Below are positions 13,940-21,429 of a stretch of 33,381 nucleotides of DNA, piece after piece. Source of the stretch: Bacillota bacterium (GTDB lineage Bacteria > Bacillota > Clostridia > Oscillospirales > Oscillospiraceae); assembly GCA_029268085.1 (NCBI GenBank), contig JAJUHD010000003.1:1-33381 (forward strand), written 5' to 3'. Both the position numbers and the translations under genes were made by a program. Position 1 is the first letter of the stretch. Every line of letters begins with the position of its first letter. The notes under the pieces were generated by a model, which was not told where the DNA came from, did no database searches, and saw only the letters and a list, made by a program, of their open reading frames with translations.

Positions 13940-15844
13940 ATGAAACCTGGTACTTTAGAGCGAATTTACCCCTCCTTGGGAGACGATTATAAGAACCCCG
14001 GAATTCTGCTGATATTTCGCTTGGCCATGTCCGCGGCGCTCCTCGGCGTCTTCAATTTCGTTGAGTTGTCAAAGAACATTGATCTCGTTCTGCTGAGCGC
14101 CGCAGCGCTTGTCAGCGGTTATGACGTTCTAATTAACGCTGTAAAGGATATCAGTCATCGGGTTCTGATGCGTGAAAACCTGCCTGTTTTGATCGCGGTT
14201 ATCCTGTCCTTTGCCATAGGCCGCGGAGCCGAGGGTGTCATAGCGCTTCTGCTGCTGCAGCTATCTTACATGGCCCGCGATTATGCTCTTTACAGGACGC
14301 GGAAGATGATCTGCGAGGCTATCGAACCGGACCGAAGGATACTTAAAGGAGCAGAAACAAACCCGAAAGGGGAGCCCCAGAAACTGGAATATCCAATAGG
14401 CAGCACTGTAATCGTTTACGAGGGAATGGCTGTTCCGCTGGACTGCGTCATAAAGGAAGGTTCGGGCTGCGCCGATATGAGCTTCATCACTGGAAGCCCC
14501 AAAAAAGTGAAGCTTGTCAAGGGTGATTACTTACCCGCCGGCAGCGTCTGTACGGAAGGGCAGTTCGTTGCCGAAGCCTCGCAGCTTCCAGAAAACGCGC
14601 TTTACAGGAAGATCGCTTCTGTGCTTAAATCAGACTACGGCGAGATGACAGAGATTGAGGAGCGCTTGATTAGAGCTACAGGTTTTTTTATACCGGCTGC
14701 GCTCGCAGCCAGCGTTGTTTTGCTGCTTGTTCTCCCGTTCGCTTATAAAATTGATTTCATGGAAACTATACGCCGTATAATCACGATAATCGCGGTCGCC
14801 TCACCCTGCGGAGTGCTCCTCTCGATACCTCTGACATGGTTTTCCGGAATGGCGGCGGGGCGAAGGAAGGGCATCCTGTTCACTCACGCAAAGGCGCTCG
14901 AAAACTCTGCCGTCATGAAGACGATTGTTTTCAACAAGGCAGGAACGCTAACAGATAGAAATTTCCTTGTGACCGAAATCAAAACCGACAGAATGGATCC
15001 CGCCACCTTCCTGAAAGTTGCGGCTTACGCCGCGGCGAACAGCAAGAACAGCTTGGCACGGGCAATAGTCAAAGCCTTCGGCGAGGAAATAGATACGAGG
15101 CTTGTAAAAGAGTTCGCCGAATATCCTGAAAAAGGCGTCTCCGTAACAGTAGACGGTATACAGATTATGCTTGGAATCGGCAGCTTTTTTTCCGAAAACG
15201 GCGTTGCGATACCGGAAAGAGCCGATGAGGGCACAAAAGTCCATATGGCCGTCAACGGCATATATGCAGGATGGATCTCACTTAGCGAGACTGTCAAACA
15301 AGACGTTTCCATCGGCTATTTCAACAGTCTGTCAAAGGCCGGTATCGACAGAGTAGCGATGATCTCAGGCGACAGCCGCGAAAAGGACAGGCTGGTTGCA
15401 AATGAACTCGGAATCGAAGAATACTATGCCGAATGTTCGAATGAGGAAAAACTCCGTCGCATAGCCGAAATCAAAGGACGTACCGAAAGAAGGAGCACCC
15501 TCGCATACGTTAGCGATTGCCTTAGCGGCGAGAAACTGTTCAAGGCTGCCGATGTAGGCATTTTAACGGACGGTATCACATGCCGTGACGAGCTGACGAA
15601 AACCGACATAGTTATTATGGAAAACGGCGTGGCACCGTTGCCTGATGTCATTCGGATATCACGCCGAACGAAAAGCTACATCATAAAAGGCGCTATATTC
15701 GGCTGCTGTGTAAAGGTTATTATTTTGGCTCTTGCGGTATTCGGATTTGCTCCGGTTTGGTTCGGGCTGCTAATCGATTTCTGTGCATCGCTTGCGGTTT
15801 TGCTCAACAGCACAGGAGTCTATTCACGCGATACAGTTGCCTGA
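13940..15844 (+). CDS. P1B-like P-type ATPase homolog with degenerate catalytic motifs (probable pseudoenzyme)
   Basis: The 634-residue protein has the layout of heavy-metal P-type ATPases: N-terminal membrane segments, an actuator domain, a membrane pair with the ion motif, a P/N domain and two C-terminal membrane segments. It has no N-terminal metal-binding domain. Nearly every catalytic motif is altered. TGES is TGSP (184-187). The CPC ion motif is SPC (288-290). DKTGT is NKAGT, with Asn332 in place of the phosphorylated Asp. The SEHP nucleotide motif is SKNS (368-371). The GDGxND hinge is SDCLSG (about 525-530). The later TGD equivalent remains (SGD, near 477). The frame is intact, so it is not a simple pseudogene. 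ATG 13940 is preferred over ATG 13934 because GGGAGG at 13928-13933 needs spacing. It lies 54 nt after fba. Confidence 0.82.
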   Translation: MKPGTLERIYPSLGDDYKNPGILLIFRLAMSAALLGVFNFVELSKNIDLVLLSAAALVSGYDVLINAVKDISHRVLMRENLPVLIAVILSFAIGRGAEGVIALLLLQLSYMARDYALYRTRKMICEAIEPDRRILKGAETNPKGEPQKLEYPIGSTVIVYEGMAVPLDCVIKEGSGCADMSFITGSPKKVKLVKGDYLPAGSVCTEGQFVAEASQLPENALYRKIASVLKSDYGEMTEIEERLIRATGFFIPAALAASVVLLLVLPFAYKIDFMETIRRIITIIAVASPCGVLLSIPLTWFSGMAAGRRKGILFTHAKALENSAVMKTIVFNKAGTLTDRNFLVTEIKTDRMDPATFLKVAAYAAANSKNSLARAIVKAFGEEIDTRLVKEFAEYPEKGVSVTVDGIQIMLGIGSFFSENGVAIPERADEGTKVHMAVNGIYAGWISLSETVKQDVSIGYFNSLSKAGIDRVAMISGDSREKDRLVANELGIEEYYAECSNEEKLRRIAEIKGRTERRSTLAYVSDCLSGEKLFKAADVGILTDGITCRDELTKTDIVIMENGVAPLPDVIRISRRTKSYIIKGAIFGCCVKVIILALAVFGFAPVWFGLLIDFCASLAVLLNSTGVYSRDTVA

Positions 15845-15856
15845 TAGATTCAGCAG

Positions 15857-15888
15857 AAAGCGGGAAGCCTTAAGGCTTCCCGCTTTTT
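15857..15888. terminator. Bidirectional terminator after the P-type ATPase homolog
   Basis: A perfect 13-bp stem (15857-15869 with 15874-15886), beginning AAAGCGGGAAGCC, closes a TTAA loop and is followed by a T-run. The whole 30-bp unit is a palindrome with A-runs and T-runs on its two sides, so it should terminate transcription from both convergent genes. Confidence 0.9.
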
Positions 15889-15889
15889 A

Positions 15890-17359
15890 TTATTCATTTT
15901 GAACCGTTTTCGAAACAGCTGCCATGCAATCTCCGGAGTCGGAATAGACGCCCGAAACTATCTGCTCCCAGTATTTTAGAAAAATATCTGCAAGCTCGGG
16001 ACAAAACAGGGATCCGCTTCCTTTCGATATCTCCGACCTGCACACATCTGGCGGGAGTGCCTGTCTATAGACACGCTCGATCATCATGGAATCGACCGCG
16101 TCGCATACGGCAATGATCTGAGAACCCTTCGGTATTTCTTCGCCTTTGAGTCCATCGGGATAACCGCTGCCGTCCCAATGCTCATGGTGGTGGCGGACTA
16201 TTTCGGCTACACGCTCCAATTTGCTGCCGGATTTAAGTATAATGTCTGCACCGATATCAGGATGACGGCGCATTTCAGACCACTCGCTGTCGCTTAGCTT
16301 ATCACATTTGTTGAGCGTAGCATCCGGCACGCCGACCTTTCCCAGATCGTGCAGCGATGCGGAAAGCTCAAGCAGTTCCGATTCCAACAGAGGTATATGA
16401 AGATATTTACAGAACCGTTTTGTCAGTACTGCCACGCGCCTGGAATGACCTGCGGTATATTCATCTCTCGCTTCAAGAACATCGATGACGGTTTCAAACG
16501 TACTCTTATATAAAGCTATGGGAAGGCTGGATAAGATGTCTTGAGGTTGATCGACAGGGAGCTGGCGCATCGCGTTCCTGCCAAGCCCGTTTCTGAAACG
16601 GAACCGGAGCTTTGCAATGCTGTCCTTATATCTGCCCTGCCTCAAACGGGGGTAGGCTTTTAGAATTCTCGACTGAACGGCACTGAGACCGAACCTGACC
16701 CTTGCGGAGCCGCATTCGATAGCTTCCTTGCCGGCTTCAAACTTTTCCACAGCGCTAATAGTGCCGCTTGCCAGAGCGCCTCCGATGCTGTCGGATACCT
16801 TTCGTATACCCTTTTCCGTATTGTCAAGAAAAACAAGCTTCATTCTGAGCTTCAGGGTCTCAATAAGGGTGACTGCCGTGTCGGCAAGAATAAGGAATGC
16901 AAAGACACCGAGCAGAACGTGGCCCAGAGTCAGCGGTATTAGCCAGATGAGTTTTGACGTAATAGGGTAGATAACGTCGACAATAAGTATGCAGGCAAGC
17001 CCCCATGCAAGAGAAAACCTGATGCAAATATATCCGCAGATATTAAGGGGTTCTTCCGAATAATCCCACCATTTGTCATCGAAGAATCTCTCAAGAATAA
17101 AGCCTGTTAAAAATTCGAGCAAGGAAGTCAGGATAACAGAGCCAAGAAACAGAAACGGCAAGCTATCTTTGACAGGGTCAAGACAAAGCGCTACGATTAG
17201 AACTCCGAAGCCGTAGATGGGGCAGACGGGGCCGTTCAAAAAGCCTCGGTTCAGAAATTTACCTTCCGAGACCGCATGGAAGATTACTTCTACGCACCAG
17301 CCCAGAAACGCGTATATGAAAAAAACCCAAACGGTCTGGTAAATATCGAACGGCAGCAT
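15890..17359 (-). CDS. Membrane CmpB-like domain fused to HD-GYP phosphodiesterase
   Basis: The 489-residue protein joins two known domains. Residues ~1-175 match the multi-pass 'putative ABC transporter permease' family (PF06541, CmpB-like), with the signature RGFLNGPVCPIYGFG (38-52) and about five membrane helices. A charged linker follows. From about residue 285 there is an HD-GYP domain: ARDEYTAGHSRRV, HDLGKVGVPD, RRHPDIGADI, HHHEHWDGSGYPDGLKG and a VCDAVDSM segment. HD-GYP enzymes hydrolyse cyclic di-GMP, and all metal-binding His/Asp residues appear present. The fusion suggests a membrane-anchored second-messenger phosphodiesterase with a sensor or transport-like input; that is inference. 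GGAGG eight nt upstream supports ATG 17359. It is co-transcribed with the lipid kinase 15 nt upstream. Confidence 0.85.
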   Translation of the reverse strand: MLPFDIYQTVWVFFIYAFLGWCVEVIFHAVSEGKFLNRGFLNGPVCPIYGFGVLIVALCLDPVKDSLPFLFLGSVILTSLLEFLTGFILERFFDDKWWDYSEEPLNICGYICIRFSLAWGLACILIVDVIYPITSKLIWLIPLTLGHVLLGVFAFLILADTAVTLIETLKLRMKLVFLDNTEKGIRKVSDSIGGALASGTISAVEKFEAGKEAIECGSARVRFGLSAVQSRILKAYPRLRQGRYKDSIAKLRFRFRNGLGRNAMRQLPVDQPQDILSSLPIALYKSTFETVIDVLEARDEYTAGHSRRVAVLTKRFCKYLHIPLLESELLELSASLHDLGKVGVPDATLNKCDKLSDSEWSEMRRHPDIGADIILKSGSKLERVAEIVRHHHEHWDGSGYPDGLKGEEIPKGSQIIAVCDAVDSMMIERVYRQALPPDVCRSEISKGSGSLFCPELADIFLKYWEQIVSGVYSDSGDCMAAVSKTVQNE

Positions 17360-17374
17360 TTCGGAAACCTCCGG

Positions 17375-18319
17375 TTATTTTTTTGCGGCTGAAAGAATGC
17401 TTTGGCGCTCAAAGCCGATGCCGCGTGGAACTATGAAGTTTATCGCTTTTTCGACTATTTCTACGTTTACGCGCGGCTCCTCTATCAGTTCCCCGTCAAG
17501 AGCATAGCTAAAGTCCCTGCCGCCCTCGATGTCGATCTTTTTTGCGCGGCGATAGATTATATAGTCCTTAAACAGGGGGTTGTCCAGATGCTCGCCTCTT
17601 GTATAGAACTTTACGAGCCTAAAGAATGTCAGCCTTGATACTGGCTTAACAAAGCAAACCTCCAAAAGCCCGTCGTCGTTTTTCGAACGCGGTGCGCACT
17701 GGAAAGAGCTGCCTACATATGTTCCGTTTGCTACGGTACAGAGCAGGGCATATCCGCTGCAGATAACTTCTCCGTCGACGGTCATCTTGCAGGGGGTTTT
17801 CATTGAGGAAAACAGAGATTTTACGACTCCGTACAAATACGCATTTTTTCCGGTGAGAGTTTTTTTGGCCTTGACATTTTCCATGTGCTTGAGAACAGCC
17901 GTATCGAATCCGAAATCAAATACGTTGATGCAGTATTTACCGTTTGCAAGAATAAGATCGATAGGATGCTCGGCGCCTTCGATCAAAGCGTCAATATCAA
18001 GAAAATTTTCTGCTCCTCCGTAATACTTGACGAAGTCGTTTCCGCTTCCGCAGGGATAAACGCCGACGCTGGCGTTTGGAAAATTGATTGCGCCGTTGAC
18101 TACTTCGTTAAGGGTTCCGTCGCCGCCGCAGGCATAGAATCGGACCGGACCGGAGACCTGCGAGCATTTTCTCGCGACGAAATTTGTGGCATCGCCGGGC
18201 CCTTTTGTGCAGTAAAACTGGCAGTTTGCCGCATGCTTTGATCTTGCGATCGCTTCTGTTATTGTTCTTGTAGAGTCCGAAGGCCCCGCAGCAGGATTGA
18301 TTACGAAAATATGCTCCAC
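17375..18319 (-). CDS. Diacylglycerol kinase family lipid kinase (YegS/DgkB-like)
   Basis: Members phosphorylate diacylglycerol or related lipids at the membrane surface. The protein (about 314 residues) has the N-terminal phosphate-loop FVINPAAG, the catalytic GGDGTLNEVVNG, PCGSGNDFVKYYGG, and a C-terminal ALDGE segment. The start is GTG 18319, because AAGGG (18332-18328) lies 8 nt upstream and the protein then begins EHIFVINPAAG as is usual; another GTG at 18328 and a longer open frame upstream to 18463 are possible but lack support. It is first in a two-gene operon with the HD-GYP protein. The exact lipid substrate cannot be told from the sequence. DgkB-type recycling of diacylglycerol from lipoteichoic acid or polymer synthesis is one option. 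Confidence 0.88.
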   Translation of the reverse strand: MEHIFVINPAAGPSDSTRTITEAIARSKHAANCQFYCTKGPGDATNFVARKCSQVSGPVRFYACGGDGTLNEVVNGAINFPNASVGVYPCGSGNDFVKYYGGAENFLDIDALIEGAEHPIDLILANGKYCINVFDFGFDTAVLKHMENVKAKKTLTGKNAYLYGVVKSLFSSMKTPCKMTVDGEVICSGYALLCTVANGTYVGSSFQCAPRSKNDDGLLEVCFVKPVSRLTFFRLVKFYTRGEHLDNPLFKDYIIYRRAKKIDIEGGRDFSYALDGELIEEPRVNVEIVEKAINFIVPRGIGFERQSILSAAKK

Positions 18320-18563
18320 GTTCTTCACCCTTACACCTGTATGTCTAATTAATAAACCGGCACAGCGGCAATTTGCCGAAACGTACGGATTTTGCTTTAT
18401 TTCTGTAATATCGCAAAATAAAGCACGCCACTCATTATACAACACCTGCTTTGTGCAGTTCAATATGTCAAGTGGAATTATTTTATCAAAAATGAAGAAA
18501 TGTTATAACAAAGATTTATATTTCTTTATACTGTAAAAATATTGCGAAAACTAAAGCTGATAC

Positions 18564-18592
18564 TTGACAACGGGAATTAACTCAATTATAAT
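18564..18592 (+). promoter_or_regulatory. Consensus promoter of tRNA-Ser
   Basis: TTGACA (18564-18569), exactly 17 bp, and TATAAT (18587-18592) form a perfect consensus promoter. The start is expected near 18599, about 46 nt before the tRNA. The AT-rich stretch 18320-18563 between the divergent lipid kinase gene and this promoter shows nothing else I can name. Confidence 0.92.
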
Positions 18593-18644
18593 AAACAAGC
18601 CGTGTGCGGCAAAAGAATATTGTTTCGGTTGCTGAGCAAAACGT

Positions 18645-18737
18645 GGAGAAGTCGCGTAGTTTGGTCGAGCGCGCACGATTGGAAATCGTGTAACGGTCAA
18701 AAGCCGTTCGAGGGTTCGAATCCCTCCTTCTCCGCCA
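18645..18737 (+). tRNA. tRNA-Ser (anticodon GGA), CCA encoded
   Basis: The acceptor stem GGAGAAG (18645-18651) pairs with CTTCTCC (18727-18733). The anticodon stem CACGA/TCGTG encloses a TTGGAAA loop with anticodon GGA at 18681-18683, reading UCC/UCU. A long variable arm, as in type II tRNAs, follows, then the T-arm GAGGG-TTCGAAT-CCCTC. Discriminator G is followed by an encoded CCA. The length is 93 nt. Confidence 0.97.
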
Positions 18738-18740
18738 AAA

Positions 18741-18780
18741 AAACCTTGTAGTCTGATGACTGCAAGGTTTTTCTTTTTTT
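18741..18780. terminator. Terminator after tRNA-Ser, probably bidirectional
   Basis: AAACCTTGTAGTC (18741-18753) pairs with GACTGCAAGGTTT (18758-18770) around TGAT, with one G-U pair, followed by TTCTTTTTTT. The A-run on the left side gives a T-run on the other strand, which would serve the minus-strand membrane protein gene ending at 18819. Confidence 0.93.
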
Positions 18781-18818
18781 ACTTATTAGCTGGCTTGATA
18801 TAATAAATAGGGCCGATG

Positions 18819-19253
18819 TTATCTTCTTCTACAGGAAATACATAAAATCATTGCTATAAAGGAAAACAACATGGTCCAAAAAGCTATTGAACCGATAAAA
18901 GCTAATATGGCTCTATCTATAAACGGGAAATAGGTTGCCAGAACGATCAGGGAAAAAACGATGAAAACAGCGGCAGCTATCAGAACTAGCGAAGAATACT
19001 TGCATACGCTCAAACAGGTACAGTCTATATGACATCCTTCTGCCGCAGATCTTAGGGAACACCCGCATTTTGCCTTCAGAATCGCCGTAACGACAAAAAG
19101 GACAATTGCAAAAACAAGAGCAAACGGAAGCATCTCTCTTACATACCGAACATATTGAGCTTCAAAATACCATACCAAGGCGGCTGCAACACCGAATAAA
19201 AGGCCGAGAAAAACCAATAAGCCGTTGGAAACGCATTCTCTTTTTCCACACAT
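18819..19253 (-). CDS. Small four-helix membrane protein with a Cys-rich loop, unknown function
   Basis: I do not recognise this 144-residue protein. It has four hydrophobic segments (about 10-30, 42-60, 87-107 and 113-138). Between helices 2 and 3 lies a Cys-rich loop with Cys63, 65, 74, 78, 80 and 84 (CGCS and CHIDCTCLSVC). More Cys occur at both ends (Cys2, Cys7, Cys138, Cys141). The loop could bind a metal or form disulfides. GGAGG (19265-19261) lies 7 nt before the ATG, so it is probably a real gene. It stands alone between the tRNA and the polysaccharide cluster and points away from the latter. Confidence 0.8.
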   Translation of the reverse strand: MCGKRECVSNGLLVFLGLLFGVAAALVWYFEAQYVRYVREMLPFALVFAIVLFVVTAILKAKCGCSLRSAAEGCHIDCTCLSVCKYSSLVLIAAAVFIVFSLIVLATYFPFIDRAILAFIGSIAFWTMLFSFIAMILCISCRRR

Positions 19254-19355
19254 AATAACACCTCCTTAACTGCGAACTGGTCCTCACCTATATACAATAT
19301 ATGCGAACCATAAGAAAATGTTTTGCCTTAATATGCCGGCGTTTCCGGGTTGCCT

Positions 19356-19364
19356 TGATATAAT
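19356..19364 (+). promoter_or_regulatory. Extended -10 promoter candidate for the polysaccharide cluster
   Basis: TGATATAAT at 19356-19364 matches TGnTATAAT, but there is no good -35 17 bp upstream. Transcription would begin near 19371 and leave a leader of about 150 nt before the first gene at 19521. I see no strong terminator or JUMPstart-like motif in this leader. Confidence 0.5.
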
Positions 19365-19520
19365 TGCGGCTATTTTTCTCTTTTGAAAGCACTTATAGAA
19401 CTTTTGATTTGGTTGGAGTTCTCATTGTCAGCATTTCTGAGGCTTGCATATATTGGAAGTGATAAAATCAGTGCGCTTTTCTTCATAAGAAGGCTTTGAA
19501 TTTGGGGGGATACGACCGGC

Positions 19521-21425
19521 ATGTACAGAGCTTTTTTCAAAAGATTATTGGATATTGTTTTGTCCATTTGCGGTACAATTGCGCTTTTGCCGGTGTTTCT
19601 GATTATAATGGCTGCGATCATTATCGATGATCCGGGGCCTGTGTTTTTTGTTCAAAAAAGGATCGGTATCCATAAAACCTGTTTTAATATTATAAAATTC
19701 CGAACCATGAAGATAAGTACGCCAAAGAATATTCCCACGCACCTGCTGGAGGATCCTGAAAGGTACATAACCGGATTTGGCAAGTATCTGCGCAGAAGCA
19801 GCTTGGACGAGTTGCCGCAAATTATGCAGATACTGACGGGGAAAATGAGCATAATAGGGCCTCGCCCCGCTCTTTGGAACCAGTATGATCTGATTGAAGA
19901 GAGAGACAAATATGGCGCCAACGATATAATGCCGGGGCTGACCGGCTGGGCACAGGTCAATGGAAGGGACGAAATTTCCATTGTTGATAAAGCGCGCTTG
20001 GATGGCGAATATGCAAAAAATATTAGCTTTTTATTGGATGTCAAGTGCTTCTGGCTTACGATCGTTAAGGTCCTTAGGCGTGAAAATGTTGTGGAGGGGA
20101 AGACAAAGGCTGAGTTGTCAGCAATCGAGGCAAGCAACCGACACATGAACATCTGGATATTCAATAATTATAATATGCTGCCAGAGCATGGCGCATTGAA
20201 CAGAAGCTATTACCTTGGCAGATATCTTAAAAAAATGGATCACAAACCGGTTGTATTCGCAGGCAGCCATCCGCATAATACCGACTTGCAGCTCATCGAA
20301 GGAAGAGAAAAATTCAAAGAAATCCATGACAGCGAATTTCCCTGGGTGCTTGTAAGAACCTGCAACTATGAAGGAAGCAGGCTTAAAAGAATATACTCAA
20401 TGTTTGAATACTATTTTAATCTAAGAAAAGCGGTGGGTTATTATGAGAAACCCGATGTAATAATCGGATCTTCCGCTCACCCTCTGGCAGCGATTGCAGC
20501 AATTAAACTATCTAAAAAATATGGGTGTAAAGGCATCGTCGAAATTCGAGACCTTTGGCCTGAAAGCTTTGCTGCATATAGAATAATCAGCAGGAAAAAT
20601 CCCTTGCTGAATCTGCTGTATGGCGGTGAGAAATGGATATACAAAAAAGCCGATGCGCTGATTTTTACAATGGAGGGCGGCAAAGATTACATAATCAGCA
20701 AAGGCTGGGACAAAGCACACGGCGGACCAGTTGAGCTGAGTAAAGTATTTCATATTAATAACGGTGTGGATCTGGAGGAATTCGAAGCCAGCCGGTCAAG
20801 GGACGACTATCAGGATACGGACTTAAACAATGCCGATATTTTTAAAGTTGTTTACACCGGCTCTATTCGCTTGGCTAATCAGGTGCAGGAGCTGGTCAAT
20901 GTTGCAAAAATATTGAGAAACAGACATGCGGATAACGTGAAAATCCTTATTTGGGGCACGGGAGACCAGTTCGGGAAAATAGACCGTTTAATAAAGGAGG
21001 AAGCACTAATAAATATTGTGCTTAAAGGTCCCGTTCCGAAAGCCTTGATTCCGCAAATCTTATCAAAAAGTGATCTTAATATCTACTTGCTGGCCAAAAC
21101 GCCGCTTCTTGATTATGGCCTTAGCCTAAATAAATCTTTCGAGTACTTCGCTTCGGGAAAGCCGGTAATAGCCAGTTCCAATTCCGGATATTCAATAATT
21201 GACAAGTATAAATGCGGCAGGTGTCTTGATAGCTTTACCCCAGAGGCAATGGCGGATGAGATAATACGTTTTTCCAATATGCCTAAGGAAGAATATCGCG
21301 CTTACTGCGAAAACTCAATGCGCGCCGCGCATGATTATGATTATAAAACGCTTGCTGAAAAGCTGCTTGAGGTAATTGAAAAACAGCGGCGCCCTTCAAA
21401 GCAATGCCTTACTGAAAAGGGGTAA
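19521..21425 (+). CDS. Fusion of initiating sugar-phosphate transferase (WcaJ/PglC-like) and GT4 glycosyltransferase
   Basis: Residues 1 to ~205 match the bacterial sugar transferase family (PF02397), which loads the first sugar-1-phosphate onto undecaprenyl phosphate. I see the N-terminal membrane helix (8-35), VQKRIGIHKTCFNIIKFRTMK, SLDELPQ (94-100), IIGPRPAL (111-118) and PGLTGWAQVNGRDE. From Met209 (MNIWIFNNYNMLPEHG) the protein is a WbuB-like GT4 glycosyltransferase with EIRDLWPESF, VVYTGSI and a C-terminal FEYFASGKPVIAS. The 634-residue frame is continuous. These are commonly two genes; fused, one protein could attach the first and second sugars. An internal start at Met209 (20145) has only a weak upstream GAGG. 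GGGGGGA lies about 10 nt before ATG 19521. Confidence 0.9.
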   Translation: MYRAFFKRLLDIVLSICGTIALLPVFLIIMAAIIIDDPGPVFFVQKRIGIHKTCFNIIKFRTMKISTPKNIPTHLLEDPERYITGFGKYLRRSSLDELPQIMQILTGKMSIIGPRPALWNQYDLIEERDKYGANDIMPGLTGWAQVNGRDEISIVDKARLDGEYAKNISFLLDVKCFWLTIVKVLRRENVVEGKTKAELSAIEASNRHMNIWIFNNYNMLPEHGALNRSYYLGRYLKKMDHKPVVFAGSHPHNTDLQLIEGREKFKEIHDSEFPWVLVRTCNYEGSRLKRIYSMFEYYFNLRKAVGYYEKPDVIIGSSAHPLAAIAAIKLSKKYGCKGIVEIRDLWPESFAAYRIISRKNPLLNLLYGGEKWIYKKADALIFTMEGGKDYIISKGWDKAHGGPVELSKVFHINNGVDLEEFEASRSRDDYQDTDLNNADIFKVVYTGSIRLANQVQELVNVAKILRNRHADNVKILIWGTGDQFGKIDRLIKEEALINIVLKGPVPKALIPQILSKSDLNIYLLAKTPLLDYGLSLNKSFEYFASGKPVIASSNSGYSIIDKYKCGRCLDSFTPEAMADEIIRFSNMPKEEYRAYCENSMRAAHDYDYKTLAEKLLEVIEKQRRPSKQCLTEKG

Positions 21426-21429
21426 TGCT

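Noticed and set aside
18320..18463. Longer start for the lipid kinase
   Set aside because: The extra 48 residues are unlike the family, which begins at the VINPAAG strand, and AAGGG is correctly spaced from GTG 18319.
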